In this document: piece by piece, positions 33,758 to 42,675 of the stretch
Position numbering within the stretch: position 1 is the first letter of the stretch
How the letters are laid out: the number at the start of each line of letters is the position of its first letter
Origin: Candidatus Eiseniibacteriota bacterium
GTDB taxonomy: Bacteria; Orphanbacterota; Orphanbacteria; Orphanbacterales; Orphanbacteraceae
Length of the DNA: 47,266 nucleotides
Direction: 5' to 3'
Assembly: GCA_024276995.1 (NCBI GenBank)
Contig: JAJRWB010000060.1
Span: 1-47,266 of the forward strand
Position numbers and translations under genes: made by a program
The notes under the pieces: model-generated
Databases searched by the model: none
What the model was told of the DNA's origin: nothing
What the model saw: only the letters and a program-made list of their open reading frames with translations

Positions 33758-33806
33758 CCCAAAAGCCCCTTCATGAGGCGCCGAACGGTGTGCTACTCTT
33801 CCTCCC

Positions 33807-36800
33807 ATGGCATCCGGCGACTATCGGAAACCGCTTGCCGCCACCGTCGCGGTGATCGGTTTCTGTTTCTTCCTATCCGGCTTCAGCGCTCTCGTTTTCC
33901 AGGTCGTGTGGGCGAGGAAGCTCGACCTCGTTTTCGGCCACACAGTGTATGCGGTGACCACCGTCCTGGCGGCGTTCATGGGCGGACTCGCGCTGGGAAG
34001 CCGTCTTCTCGGCTCGGTAGCGGATCGCCGGAAGGACGTGCTCCGCATCTATGCCCTCCTGGAGGCGGGTGTGGGCCTCTACGCCATCCTGCTCCCCGGC
34101 CTGATCGACGGCATGACTCCTCTCTTCCGATGGGCCTATCAGCTCTTCGGGGGATCGTTTCTCCTTTTCAGCGCCTTCCGGTTCGTGGTGTTCGCGCTCC
34201 TCCTTCTTCCCCCGACGACGCTCATGGGGGGGACCCTCCCGGTGCTCGCCCGTTTCTTCGCCCGCCGCGCGGAAAGATTCGGGGGGACCGTCGGCCTGCT
34301 CTACGGCTGGAACACCTTCGGCGCGGTGGCGGGCGCGCTCGCCGGCGGCTTCCTCCTGATTCCCGCCCTCGGCGTGGGCCGCGCCAATCTCGCCGCCGCG
34401 TCACTCAGCGTGGCGGTGGGACTGTTCATCTTTCTCCTCTCCGGGAGGATCTCCCGATCGATGGAAGCGGGCTTTCTCAAGACCGGCGCCGCGGCGGAGG
34501 AAAGGCCGCGGAAGACCGGGGGATCGGCCGCAAAGCCGGCGATGCTCAAGCTCGTCCTCGCCGTCTACTTCCTCTCCGGCATGGCGGCCCTCGGCTACGA
34601 ACTGATCTGGACGAGACTGCTGATCATGCTCGACTACTTCGATTCGGACACCTATTCCTTCACCACCATGCTCACCACCTTCCTCTTCGGTCTCTCGGCG
34701 GGAAGTCTCATCGCGGCGCGCTTCGCCGACCGCCTCCGCCGTCCGGAACAAGCGCTCGGCATCGTCCAGGTCGCCGTCGGCTGCGCATCGCTCCTCTCCC
34801 TCTTCTTCCTCGCGAAGTCGGGACATGTCATCCACCTGACCGAGCGGTCGTGGGAGGCGAGGGTGGCCCTCTGTTTCACCTGGAGTTTCGCGGTGATGAT
34901 CGTCCCCACGCTCCTCCTCGGCGCCGTCCTCCCTCTGGTGACGACGATCTACGTGCGCAACAGGAAGGACGTGGGGAAGCGCGTCGGAACCGCCTACTCG
35001 GCGAACACCGTCGGCTCGATCGTCGGCGCGGTGCTCACAGGGTTCGTTTTCATCCCCCTGCTCGGCGCGAAGGGAAGTCTCCTCCTCCTCAGTTCGGTCA
35101 ACGTCCTTCTCGGCATCATTCTCCTTTTCGCCGCCCGGGGCAAGGGATCACCGTGGAAGACGGCGCTTCCGGCAACCGTTCTTTTCACGGCGATCGTTCT
35201 CGTGTCGCCGAAAGGGAAACTCTACAGGATCGTCGAGGAGGAAGACCGGCTCCTCTTCTACGACGAGGGGAGCACCGCCACCGTTACCGTGCTCCGGCAC
35301 GCGGACGGAAGCAAATCGGCCAACGTGGACGGCATCCCCGTTGCAGGCACCGACGTGATCATGCTCACCGACCAGAAGTCGCTTGCCCATCTGCCGAGCC
35401 TGGTGCTCGATCATCCGGCGAGCGCCCTTACCGTCGGCTTCGGGTCGGGAGGTTCATCGTGGTCGTTCTGCCTGCACGATCACGTGAAGAAAGTGAGATG
35501 CGTGGAGATTGCGCCGAACGTGGTGGCCGCCGCCGGTTTTCTCGAGGAGTCGAACCACGGACTCCTCCGGCTCGGCAGATACGCGGACAAGTACGGGATC
35601 ATCATCGATGACGCGAAGAGCTATCTCAACTTGTCGGGCGACCGGTACGACGTGATCGCCACCGACTGCACCGATCTCGCCTACAAGAGCAACGCAAACC
35701 TGTACACGAGCGAATACTTCCGTTTGTGCCGCGAACGGATCAACTCCGGGGGGGCGCTCGTCATCTGGCTCAATATCACCGGCATCTCCACATACGACCT
35801 CAAGACGGCGCTCAACACCTTTCTCTCCGTCTACCCGGAAGGAAGCGTCTGGTACTTCTCGAACGTCCCGACCCACTATGTTCTCCTTCTCGGCACGGTG
35901 GAACCGCTCTCGATCGACGTGACGAAGTACCTCGAGAGGTTTCGCGACACGAAGGTGCTCGCCGATCTCGAGGAGATCGGCCTGTCCGATCCGTGGAAAT
36001 TCCTGAACTCCTTCGTCACCGCCGGACCCGCCCTGCGCGCGTGGGCCGCGGAAGGGGCGATCAACACGAACGAGAACGCCTACCTGGAGTTTTCCGTGCC
36101 CCGCACGGGGAGCGATAGATACAACGCGGTGAACCTCGAACAGCTTCTTTCCCTGAGAACGCCGGTCACGCCGTTCCTCACGAATGTCCCGCCCGGCGTC
36201 GACCGGTCGGCTCTGAAACGGAATTACCTCGCCGACGGATGCCTCCTCCGTTCCGTGATCGCCCTGTGGAGACTCGATTTCACCGAGAGCCTCGACTGGA
36301 TCGCGAGGGGAAGGGAACTGAACGGCACGGACCCCGGACTCGACAAGTTCGAGGATTTCGTCCGATCCCAGCAGCGCAGCTTCGGTCGCCGGATCGCCGA
36401 GAACGCCGGTGAGGGGGAGATCGACGCGGTGGACGCCTACAACCTCGGGGTCTATCACTTCGACAAAGAAGAGTACGGCGAAGCGGCCGATCGATTCCGC
36501 GAAGCCGTCGCGCGCGACCCGTCGAACGCAGACGCCCATACGATGCTCGGCCTCTCGCTCCTTCATCTCGGTGACAGGGAAGGGGCGGTTCGCTCGATGG
36601 AGGCGGCGGTGGCCGCCGACTCGACGGCCTACAGAGCGCTTCGCAACCTCGCGGACCTGACCCGCGACGCGGGGGATGCCGCCGGGGCGGAAGCGTACTA
36701 CCTGAAAGCTCTCTCGGTGAAGCCGGACTACCCGGCGGCGCGGGGCAATCTCGGTCTTCTCTACTTCCGCAGCGGCCGTCTCGACGAGGCCGAGGAGCAG

Positions 36801-36878
36801 TTCCGCCTTTTCCTCCGCTACTCCCCCGGCGATCCCAGGGCGGAAGCGATGCTCGAGAAGATCCGCGCCGAGCGCTGA
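33807..36878 (+). CDS. Fused MFS-like transporter / spermidine-synthase-like / TPR protein
   Basis: The 1023-residue product joins three parts. Residues 1-510 are a polytopic membrane region: SGFSALVFQVVWARKLDLVFGHTVYAVTTVLAAFMGGLALG, then a second half with the same opening (SGMAALGYELIWTRLLIMLD), typical of the fused MFS/spermidine synthase family. Residues about 530-720 are a Rossmann methyltransferase/aminopropyltransferase-like domain: LTVGFGSGGSSWSFC, VRCVEIAPNVVAAA, DDAKSYL, YDVIATDCTDLAYKSNANLYTSEYF. From about 874 there are four TPRs (AYNLGVYHFDKEEYGEAADRF and onward). True polyamine synthesis is doubtful, since such fusions usually lack the full substrate pocket. The ATG lies in the divergent region facing 33659. 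No clear plus-strand promoter was seen. Confidence 0.85.
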   Translation: MASGDYRKPLAATVAVIGFCFFLSGFSALVFQVVWARKLDLVFGHTVYAVTTVLAAFMGGLALGSRLLGSVADRRKDVLRIYALLEAGVGLYAILLPGLIDGMTPLFRWAYQLFGGSFLLFSAFRFVVFALLLLPPTTLMGGTLPVLARFFARRAERFGGTVGLLYGWNTFGAVAGALAGGFLLIPALGVGRANLAAASLSVAVGLFIFLLSGRISRSMEAGFLKTGAAAEERPRKTGGSAAKPAMLKLVLAVYFLSGMAALGYELIWTRLLIMLDYFDSDTYSFTTMLTTFLFGLSAGSLIAARFADRLRRPEQALGIVQVAVGCASLLSLFFLAKSGHVIHLTERSWEARVALCFTWSFAVMIVPTLLLGAVLPLVTTIYVRNRKDVGKRVGTAYSANTVGSIVGAVLTGFVFIPLLGAKGSLLLLSSVNVLLGIILLFAARGKGSPWKTALPATVLFTAIVLVSPKGKLYRIVEEEDRLLFYDEGSTATVTVLRHADGSKSANVDGIPVAGTDVIMLTDQKSLAHLPSLVLDHPASALTVGFGSGGSSWSFCLHDHVKKVRCVEIAPNVVAAAGFLEESNHGLLRLGRYADKYGIIIDDAKSYLNLSGDRYDVIATDCTDLAYKSNANLYTSEYFRLCRERINSGGALVIWLNITGISTYDLKTALNTFLSVYPEGSVWYFSNVPTHYVLLLGTVEPLSIDVTKYLERFRDTKVLADLEEIGLSDPWKFLNSFVTAGPALRAWAAEGAINTNENAYLEFSVPRTGSDRYNAVNLEQLLSLRTPVTPFLTNVPPGVDRSALKRNYLADGCLLRSVIALWRLDFTESLDWIARGRELNGTDPGLDKFEDFVRSQQRSFGRRIAENAGEGEIDAVDAYNLGVYHFDKEEYGEAADRFREAVARDPSNADAHTMLGLSLLHLGDREGAVRSMEAAVAADSTAYRALRNLADLTRDAGDAAGAEAYYLKALSVKPDYPAARGNLGLLYFRSGRLDEAEEQFRLFLRYSPGDPRAEAMLEKIRAER

Positions 36879-36946
36879 ATCGTCCCTTCCCGACCGAACC
36901 GCCGGAATCGGAAGAGCGACCCTTTTGCCCCGGCGGGCACACCCTG

Positions 36947-36980
36947 AAAAAAAGCCGCCGGGGCTTGATGCCCCGGCGGC
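36947..36980 (-). terminator. Rho-independent terminator after the 37009-40452 gene
   Basis: On the minus strand GCCGCCGGGGC (36980-36970), loop ATCAA, then the exact complement (36964-36954), followed by seven T (36953-36947). An 11-bp GC stem plus T-run is textbook. On the plus strand no T-run follows, so it does not serve the convergent gene. Confidence 0.9.
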
Positions 36981-37008
36981 CCGATGTTCATCCATTCACC
37001 GGCGGATG

Positions 37009-40000
37009 CTAGCGAATGAGAACCATCTTCCTGGTCTGGCTGTCCTTACCGGCGGTCAGGCGGTAGAAGTAAACACCACTACCGACCTCGGCGCCGTTGT
37101 CGTCCTTGCCGTACCAGCTGTACTCGTAATTCGCCCCGGCTTCGAGCTGGCTGTTGACGAGAGTTTTGACTTCCCGTCCGGCCACGTCGAAGATCCTGAG
37201 CTCCACATGCGACTTGACCGGCAGGCTGAAGCGGATCTTGGTGGTCGGGTTGAACGGGTTGGGGGTGTTCTGATGGAGAACCATCCGCCCCGGAACGCCG
37301 TTCGGTACGTCCACGTTGATCGTGCAGTCAGCAAGCGGGTTCGGAATCCCGGTCCCGAACTGGGTCAGGATCGTCTGGGTGAAGCAGTCCCTCGCCTTCA
37401 AGCTGCCGAGAACTTCGAGCGGCGTGGTGGATACCACGACATTCGAGTTGCTGACAACGTGAGGATGGGTCTTCAGGAACGTGCTCGTTCCACCCGTTCC
37501 GAAGTTCACCAACGCCGTCGCCGTACTCGTCACGATCGAATTGTCGGGATCGCCGATAATCGGGCAATCCCACAGGCCAACCATGGCGGTCATGTTGGCG
37601 AAGATCGTGGACGGCTGGCCGACGAGCGTGTAGGCGTTCGTCCCGGGAAGGCCCTTGAGGCCGGTGTCGTCGGTACAACCGCCGATCACCGGGGTGAGGC
37701 CCGCCGTGATCTCCCAGAAGTGGGCGCTGTTCGTGGTCTGGTTGCTGCTCGCATCCACCCACGACGGATCGCTCAGCTCGCCATCCTCGCAGAGGTCGTT
37801 GCCGGCAACCCAGAGGTTCGCGCCATCCGTGAAGTTGGCCCCCCCGGCGTCGATGTACCTTTCCAACTCGATCTGCGTGGAGTCGACAAGGGTCCGAACG
37901 TCGGAGTACCGACCGAAGAACCAGATCACCGTGTTGTAACGGCGCGTGTTCGTCGTATGGTCGATAATACCGCCGTAGCCGTCGGGATCGGTGGGCTGCG
38001 CATAGATCGGCGTCTGCTGACCGCGCGCGATGGCGCCGCCGAACATGTCGTACTCGTCGTAGACGATGCCGAGCCGATCGAGGGATTCCTCCCAGATCTG
38101 CCGGACACGGGGAACCGTGACGGTGGTCAGCGCACCGCTGCCGTCCGTATCGGCCACGATGTCATACGTGCCGTGCCGCGCGTTCGCCACGAGCAGAACC
38201 TTCTGGTTCTGTCCCGCGGGAAGCGGCCGGATGCTGGTCGGACAGGGAAGAACCTCGACCTTGAACGGCCAGTCCCCCCGCCGGTCCCAGTTCGCCGTCA
38301 CCAGATCCATGCTGGTCTGGCCATACGTGCCTCTCGTCGGGAAGGTGTCGATATTGTTCAGACTGTCTTCCGCCGAGAAGAAGTATTCGACCACGGTGCC
38401 TTCGGGCCAGACTGTGGCTCCCCCGATGGCCGCGGAGTTCTCCGCGATGGTCAGCCGCGTCCTGTAGGCGCCTGCGAACTCGTTCTTCGTGCCGGGACCG
38501 CCGATCGGATCGTCCGGCACCGAGAAGTGCAGAGCCTTCGAATGCCACGGCTCGGTGAGGGGATCCTTGCTGCCGAGCGGCCTGGCGGCGTCCTTGTCGA
38601 ACGTCTGGCCGCAGTCGATGGAGACCCGCCAGTGGATCTTCACCGTGTTCCCCTTGACACCATCGAAGTCGCGGACTTCGATCTGCAGAGAGTCTTCATC
38701 CTCCCACGTGTTCCCCGGCCACAGCTCCCAGTTTTCGCGGCTCGAGGAGTGGAGATCGAGGTCGCGCGCGTACGTATCGACAAACACGTTCGCGCCGCCG
38801 AGACTCCACTGCGTCGTGGTGGAGGAGAAGACGCCGACACTCACGTTGTCGATCAGGTAGACGACCTTCCGGTGGTTCCCCATGCAGGGAAGCTCGCCGG
38901 CGGTGTTGTAATCGCAACGATCGAGAATGCTCCAGCTGAACTGGATCGAGTCGGTGTTGGCGTTCAGGAAGTTCGACCAGTCATCGCGCCGGTCGATATT
39001 CCAGAACTGGCAGCCGGCGATGTTCACGTAGTTATCGCCGCTCCACTGGCCCCACCGCTGGATGGTGCGGTCATAAACGCGGAGCTGCTGATCGACCACT
39101 TCGCCCGCCACCGACGGGATGCAGAAATACGAATCGTACTCGATGAACACGCCGGTCCAGGCACCCTTCGTACCGTTGTACGGGGTGTTGGGACCGCACT
39201 CGAACACAGGCGTCACGAGACGGAAGTTGAAGGCGTCTTCTTTGTACGCCTGGGCTCCGAGAGCCGTATTGTCGGAAGCCCACATCCAGTTGTTGGAGTA
39301 CTCGCAGGTCGCTCCCTTGTTGATGTAGCCCGGGTCGTGGTCGAGGGTCCACCAGTCGGTGAGGATCGGCGTACCGTGAACCCACTTCCCGCCGCTCCAG
39401 AATCCGCCGATCTCGGCCTGCGGAAGAGAAGGAGCGCTCCATTCAGGTCCGAACGTTCCCGTCTCGAAGTTTTCGGGACCGTAGTTGGTGCTCGGCGTCA
39501 CGCTCTTGGCGTAGATGTTGTCCACGCGCCACGCGCCGTCGGTATGCACGCCGCCCGAAGCGTCTTCGTCGTCCCACGCGTTGTCGGACGCGAAACGCCA
39601 GCGGACGAGGAGATCGGTGGCCGAGTTATCCAGCGCGGGACCGACGTATTCGAACGGCCCGAACGTGGCACAGCCATAGTCGGCGCCGCCCGTGCCGGTG
39701 CAGCCGGCGTCGGCGAAACTCGTGCCGAAGAAACGGTCGAGCTCGAGCCATGTCGCGGTGGTCTCGTTGTTGGAGAGTGCGTACTCCAGGTAACAGTAGT
39801 CGTAGTTGATTTCGCAGTCGTACATGTGGATGCCGCCGATGGTGAACCCAGTGGCGGCGTTGAAGCCGGCACCCGACTTTCCGAGGTTGAGGATGAGGCT
39901 CCAGTTGTACGCCGGGCCATAGCCCCAGTCGTTCTTCCAGATCAGCGTATCGCCGAACTCACCGCACCACGGGGAGTAATCGGGAAGCGGATCGGTGACA

Positions 40001-40452
40001 TCGGTGAAAGCCATGAACGTGTCGATATGCCACTGGTTGGTGAGGTCAGCGAACACGTCGTAATGGTCGAAACAGCCGGGAAGACCGCTGCCGATGCCGT
40101 AAACCGTCGTGTTAGAGCAGCTGTCGCTCGGCAGGCCGGGCGCGCCGCCACCCTCCCAGCACCACGTGGCGTATCCGGGGGCCTCGGTGCCCTGGCCGCC
40201 ATCGCTGGAAAGGCCGGGGGCACATTCGGTGCCCGGATCGTTGAAGACACGAATCCAGTTCGTATCTCCCACAGCAGCGACCTTCGTGAAGATCACACCA
40301 CCATCCGCCGTTTCGACCATTCCCTCGATCACGGGGCTGGAGTGTTTCTTCTCGACGGGGACCGTCTTCACTTCCGCCATTGCCGAAAAAGCAGTGAAGC
40401 AGAAGACAGCCAGTGTCACCGCGAGTAGAACGGTTAGCTTCTTGTTCCTCAT
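37009..40452 (-). CDS. Large secreted Cys/Trp-rich protein with C-terminal sorting domain
   Basis: The 1147-residue product starts at ATG 40452 (GGAGGG at 9 nt). It has a signal peptide (to about 26, AFSAMA), then a long extracellular region. Residues about 30-560 are Cys/Trp/Tyr-rich and beta-strand-like, with lectin/MAM-like WSLILNLGKSG, WRVDNIYAKSVTP, WSGGKWVHGTPILTDWW and YLIDNVSVGVF segments, reminiscent of the non-catalytic parts of immune-inhibitor-A-type peptidases, but no HExxH zinc motif was noticed. Residues about 740-1010 are GATase-like (KVLLVANARHGTYD, YNTVIWFFGRYSDVRTL, YIDAGGANFTDGANLWVAGND). The last 90 carry NTPNPFNPTTKIRFSLP, FDVAGREVKTLVNSQLEAG, GSGVYFYRL and RKMVLIR. Own promoter and terminator make it monocistronic and probably highly expressed. 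Function unknown. Confidence 0.88.
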   Translation of the reverse strand: MRNKKLTVLLAVTLAVFCFTAFSAMAEVKTVPVEKKHSSPVIEGMVETADGGVIFTKVAAVGDTNWIRVFNDPGTECAPGLSSDGGQGTEAPGYATWCWEGGGAPGLPSDSCSNTTVYGIGSGLPGCFDHYDVFADLTNQWHIDTFMAFTDVTDPLPDYSPWCGEFGDTLIWKNDWGYGPAYNWSLILNLGKSGAGFNAATGFTIGGIHMYDCEINYDYCYLEYALSNNETTATWLELDRFFGTSFADAGCTGTGGADYGCATFGPFEYVGPALDNSATDLLVRWRFASDNAWDDEDASGGVHTDGAWRVDNIYAKSVTPSTNYGPENFETGTFGPEWSAPSLPQAEIGGFWSGGKWVHGTPILTDWWTLDHDPGYINKGATCEYSNNWMWASDNTALGAQAYKEDAFNFRLVTPVFECGPNTPYNGTKGAWTGVFIEYDSYFCIPSVAGEVVDQQLRVYDRTIQRWGQWSGDNYVNIAGCQFWNIDRRDDWSNFLNANTDSIQFSWSILDRCDYNTAGELPCMGNHRKVVYLIDNVSVGVFSSTTTQWSLGGANVFVDTYARDLDLHSSSRENWELWPGNTWEDEDSLQIEVRDFDGVKGNTVKIHWRVSIDCGQTFDKDAARPLGSKDPLTEPWHSKALHFSVPDDPIGGPGTKNEFAGAYRTRLTIAENSAAIGGATVWPEGTVVEYFFSAEDSLNNIDTFPTRGTYGQTSMDLVTANWDRRGDWPFKVEVLPCPTSIRPLPAGQNQKVLLVANARHGTYDIVADTDGSGALTTVTVPRVRQIWEESLDRLGIVYDEYDMFGGAIARGQQTPIYAQPTDPDGYGGIIDHTTNTRRYNTVIWFFGRYSDVRTLVDSTQIELERYIDAGGANFTDGANLWVAGNDLCEDGELSDPSWVDASSNQTTNSAHFWEITAGLTPVIGGCTDDTGLKGLPGTNAYTLVGQPSTIFANMTAMVGLWDCPIIGDPDNSIVTSTATALVNFGTGGTSTFLKTHPHVVSNSNVVVSTTPLEVLGSLKARDCFTQTILTQFGTGIPNPLADCTINVDVPNGVPGRMVLHQNTPNPFNPTTKIRFSLPVKSHVELRIFDVAGREVKTLVNSQLEAGANYEYSWYGKDDNGAEVGSGVYFYRLTAGKDSQTRKMVLIR

Positions 40453-40510
40453 ATTTTCTGCCCTCCATAAGCACGAACAGGAACATGGACTCACGAACGA
40501 AACATCGCAA

Positions 40511-40607
40511 TCACTCCCGGCGACCTCCGCGAAATCGCGGATTCGGCGTGGCGCCGGTTATGAAGCCTCTGCAGGCTTGTCCGAACCGGTTTTCAGTCGG
40601 AACGGAC
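40511..40607 (-). promoter_or_regulatory. Run of hairpins in the long leader of the 37009-40452 gene
   Basis: Between the promoter and ATG 40452 the transcript carries stacked inverted repeats: 40579-40583/40603-40607 continued by 40586-40588/40598-40600 across a symmetric 2x2 internal loop; 40563-40568/40573-40578 with a 4-nt loop; and 40517-40522/40552-40557 enclosing 40527-40531/40536-40540. Together they would fold into three adjacent stem-loops. The 340-nt leader is far longer than others here. I do not recognise a riboswitch class. A 51-codon open frame (ATG 40666 to TGA 40511) overlaps the structures but lacks a ribosome site. The rest of the 412-nt gap holds only the promoter and a GGAGGTGATCC block at 40664-40654. 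Confidence 0.45.
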
Positions 40608-40800
40608 ATTTGCAATGCAACTGAGAAAACGAGTCGTACACAATATTCCGGTAGGATCACCTCCATTCAGACGGTTGCGTCGAAGAGGGGCAGAACCCCG
40701 TAATCGCCGTTACTAAAGGAAGTTAGCGGCAAACACGAGAGAGCCTGTCCCATCCATGAATTGCTCCAGATTACTCTAGAAATCACTGATACCGACGGCG

Positions 40801-40830
40801 ATTATACCAAGAAACCGGCCGGAATGTCAA
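40801..40830 (-). promoter_or_regulatory. Perfect-consensus sigma-70 promoter for the 37009-40452 gene
   Basis: On the minus strand TTGACA (40830-40825), 18 nt, TATAAT (40806-40801): both hexamers are perfect. Initiation is predicted near 40794. Confidence 0.88.
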
Positions 40831-40864
40831 GGTGTGATTGTTGGAATTGCGGCGGTTAGAGGCT

Positions 40865-42583
40865 CTAGCGGGGCACGCGGGCCGATTCGTAATCTACTTC
40901 CCAAATATGGTATTCAGGAGTGTTGTTGTCGGTCGACGGCCGGTCGGTGCACGGGCTCAAGGAGACGGCGATCCGTTTGCCGTCGGGCGACCAGACGGGA
41001 TACGCTATGTCGCGCTCGCAGATGTTGATGCCGGGCTCTCCGGGAAGGCGGACCTCCCACTCCTCTCCCGTCGTAACGTCAATTACCAGAAGACGTTTGA
41101 AGTCGATGACCACTGCGAGACGGGTGTTGTCGGGGCTGATCGCCGGGTAGGAAGGGGTCTCCCCCGCCCCGCCGTAGACCACCGAGTAATCCCCCGAAAG
41201 ACCATCGTAGAGCCACACCAGGGACTCGCTCTGTTGGACGTGTAACATCTTATCATGGAACGGATTACGGGGGGAGCGCGAAAACTCCGTGCAGCTGCTG
41301 TCCGACCGGCCCACCGAATCGCGGGCGGTCACATTCAACCGCACGACCACCGTATCACGCAGGGGAACCCTCACGCAGGCGGAATCGGTGAGCCCCACCA
41401 GTTCCCCCGTGACCGTATCGGTGGAAACGATGAGCACCGACTCGAGTTTGAGAATGTGGTCGACGCCGGGAAAAATGCAGTCGAGGTAGGTGGTGTCCTC
41501 CTCGAGGGGAAAGGGCAGGCTTCCGTCGTACGTGTAGTGCGCCCCGAGAGGGGTGGCGATGAGCGCGATCGTTCCCCGCGAGTCGGAGAATCCTAGATCG
41601 ACGTGGGCGGTATCGTTTTCGAACACGTTGATCACATCGGTGAGCAGTGTATCGCAGAAGGTCCGCTCGGCATCGAGATCGGTCACCTTGGCGCCCACCA
41701 CGTAGGCTCCGAGAGGTCTCCCACCCACAACGCTGGGCGTCTTCACACCGGTTGGGACACCTTCCAGGAAGATCTCCGCCGCCATCTCCTCCTCGAGATC
41801 CTCGTCGTACGCGGTCACTTCGATCGCTCCGAGGGCGACCCGCGAGTCGGAGATGAAATAGATTTGGTCGGCGCTCCCGTCCGGGACGGTCCGCACGGCG
41901 GTCGCTTGGTTCTCGATGAAATCGTCCACATTCGAGAGAACGTAGTCGGAAGGGTCGTCGATCACCTTATCCAGCTTTTTCGGGGTATTCGCTTCGTCGA
42001 GGGTGACGACGAAAATATCGATCCCGTTGCTGAAGAGGATCTCCTCGTCGTCGAGCCACGAGGCGCCGGTCGGTCGGAAAAAGAGTGAGAGGGTATCATT
42101 CGGGATCGGATTCTCGCTCGTGATCCTCACCTCGTCTCCCGGATCGGTGAAAACGGAGACATCGATGACGTAGATATCGAACCGCCCTCCCGAAGCGCGG
42201 GTGAAGGCGATCCTGTCCCCCGTGGGGGACCAGGCGGGATCGAATTCATCCGCGTCGGCGTTGGTTATCTGATAGTAGGCGTCTTCTTCGCCCTCCCCGC
42301 CGCGCACCATGATCCAGATATTCTCCGTATTCGTATCGTTCCCCCGGTCGGAACTGAAGGCGATCGTTCTGCCGCTGTCGGAGGGATCGGGAAAATAATT
42401 CGGGTAGCTCGCCCGGTCATCCGTTACCTTCGTCCAAAACTCGCAGTCGGTACACTGGAAGGTGAGATCGTTCACGCCGTCGCCGCCGCAGCCGGAAAGA
42501 GAGAGTACGGTAACGCAGAGCGAGGCGCCGGCAGCGAGACCGGCCGAACGGACGAGGCGCCAGAATGACGACAAACTCTTCAC
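40865..42583 (-). CDS. TolB/PD40-type beta-propeller lipoprotein
   Basis: The 572-residue product has a signal peptide with lipobox LSLSGC (C32). Residues 60-150 and 470-560 hold PD40/WD40-like blades with the usual P-x-[FW]-[SD]-P-[DT]-G-x-x-IAF motif: YFPDPSDSGRTIAFSSDRG, FDPAWSPTGDRIAFTRASGG, YPAISPDNTRLAVVIDF, YPVWSPDGKRIAVSLSP. The centre (about 250-430) is a different beta-rich insert with four cysteines. Such proteins are periplasmic and bind partners or glycans. The start is GTG 42583, directly abutting GAAGGA; TTG 42574, three codons on, has better spacing to AAGGAG. The stop at 40865 is followed 35 nt later by the next gene's promoter. Confidence 0.8.
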   Translation of the reverse strand: MKSLSSFWRLVRSAGLAAGASLCVTVLSLSGCGGDGVNDLTFQCTDCEFWTKVTDDRASYPNYFPDPSDSGRTIAFSSDRGNDTNTENIWIMVRGGEGEEDAYYQITNADADEFDPAWSPTGDRIAFTRASGGRFDIYVIDVSVFTDPGDEVRITSENPIPNDTLSLFFRPTGASWLDDEEILFSNGIDIFVVTLDEANTPKKLDKVIDDPSDYVLSNVDDFIENQATAVRTVPDGSADQIYFISDSRVALGAIEVTAYDEDLEEEMAAEIFLEGVPTGVKTPSVVGGRPLGAYVVGAKVTDLDAERTFCDTLLTDVINVFENDTAHVDLGFSDSRGTIALIATPLGAHYTYDGSLPFPLEEDTTYLDCIFPGVDHILKLESVLIVSTDTVTGELVGLTDSACVRVPLRDTVVVRLNVTARDSVGRSDSSCTEFSRSPRNPFHDKMLHVQQSESLVWLYDGLSGDYSVVYGGAGETPSYPAISPDNTRLAVVIDFKRLLVIDVTTGEEWEVRLPGEPGINICERDIAYPVWSPDGKRIAVSLSPCTDRPSTDNNTPEYHIWEVDYESARVPR

Positions 42584-42599
42584 TCCTTCTATCGGAAAT

Positions 42600-42619
42600 C
42601 GGCTCGGTAGATCGAGCCG
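42600..42619. promoter_or_regulatory. Inverted repeat in the divergent promoter region
   Basis: CGGCTCG (42600-42606), 6-nt spacer, CGAGCCG (42613-42619), a perfect 7-bp dyad between the divergent genes at 42583 (minus) and 42676 (plus). It could be an operator or a leader hairpin of the minus-strand lipoprotein. A weak plus-strand promoter, TTGAAG (42635) and TATACT (42656) with 15-nt spacing, lies beside it. Confidence 0.35.
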
Positions 42620-42675
42620 TATGCCTTACAATACTTGAAGTTAAAGCAACAGCACTATACTGAAAGGGCCGTGGC

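Noticed and set aside
36925-40428. A 1167-codon open frame on the plus strand antisense to the secreted protein gene
   Set aside because: It is Arg/Val/Asp-rich with no signal peptide or motif, while the minus strand has a signal peptide, known C-terminal domain, promoter and terminator. It arises from GC-rich codon bias.
40654-40664. Fragment of a 16S rRNA gene on the plus strand
   Set aside because: Only the 11-nt end motif matches; the preceding bases do not resemble 16S helix 45.
40511-40666. 51-codon leader open frame starting at ATG 40666
   Set aside because: No ribosome site precedes the ATG and the frame runs through inverted repeats; I treat it as non-coding leader unless ribosome profiling says otherwise.
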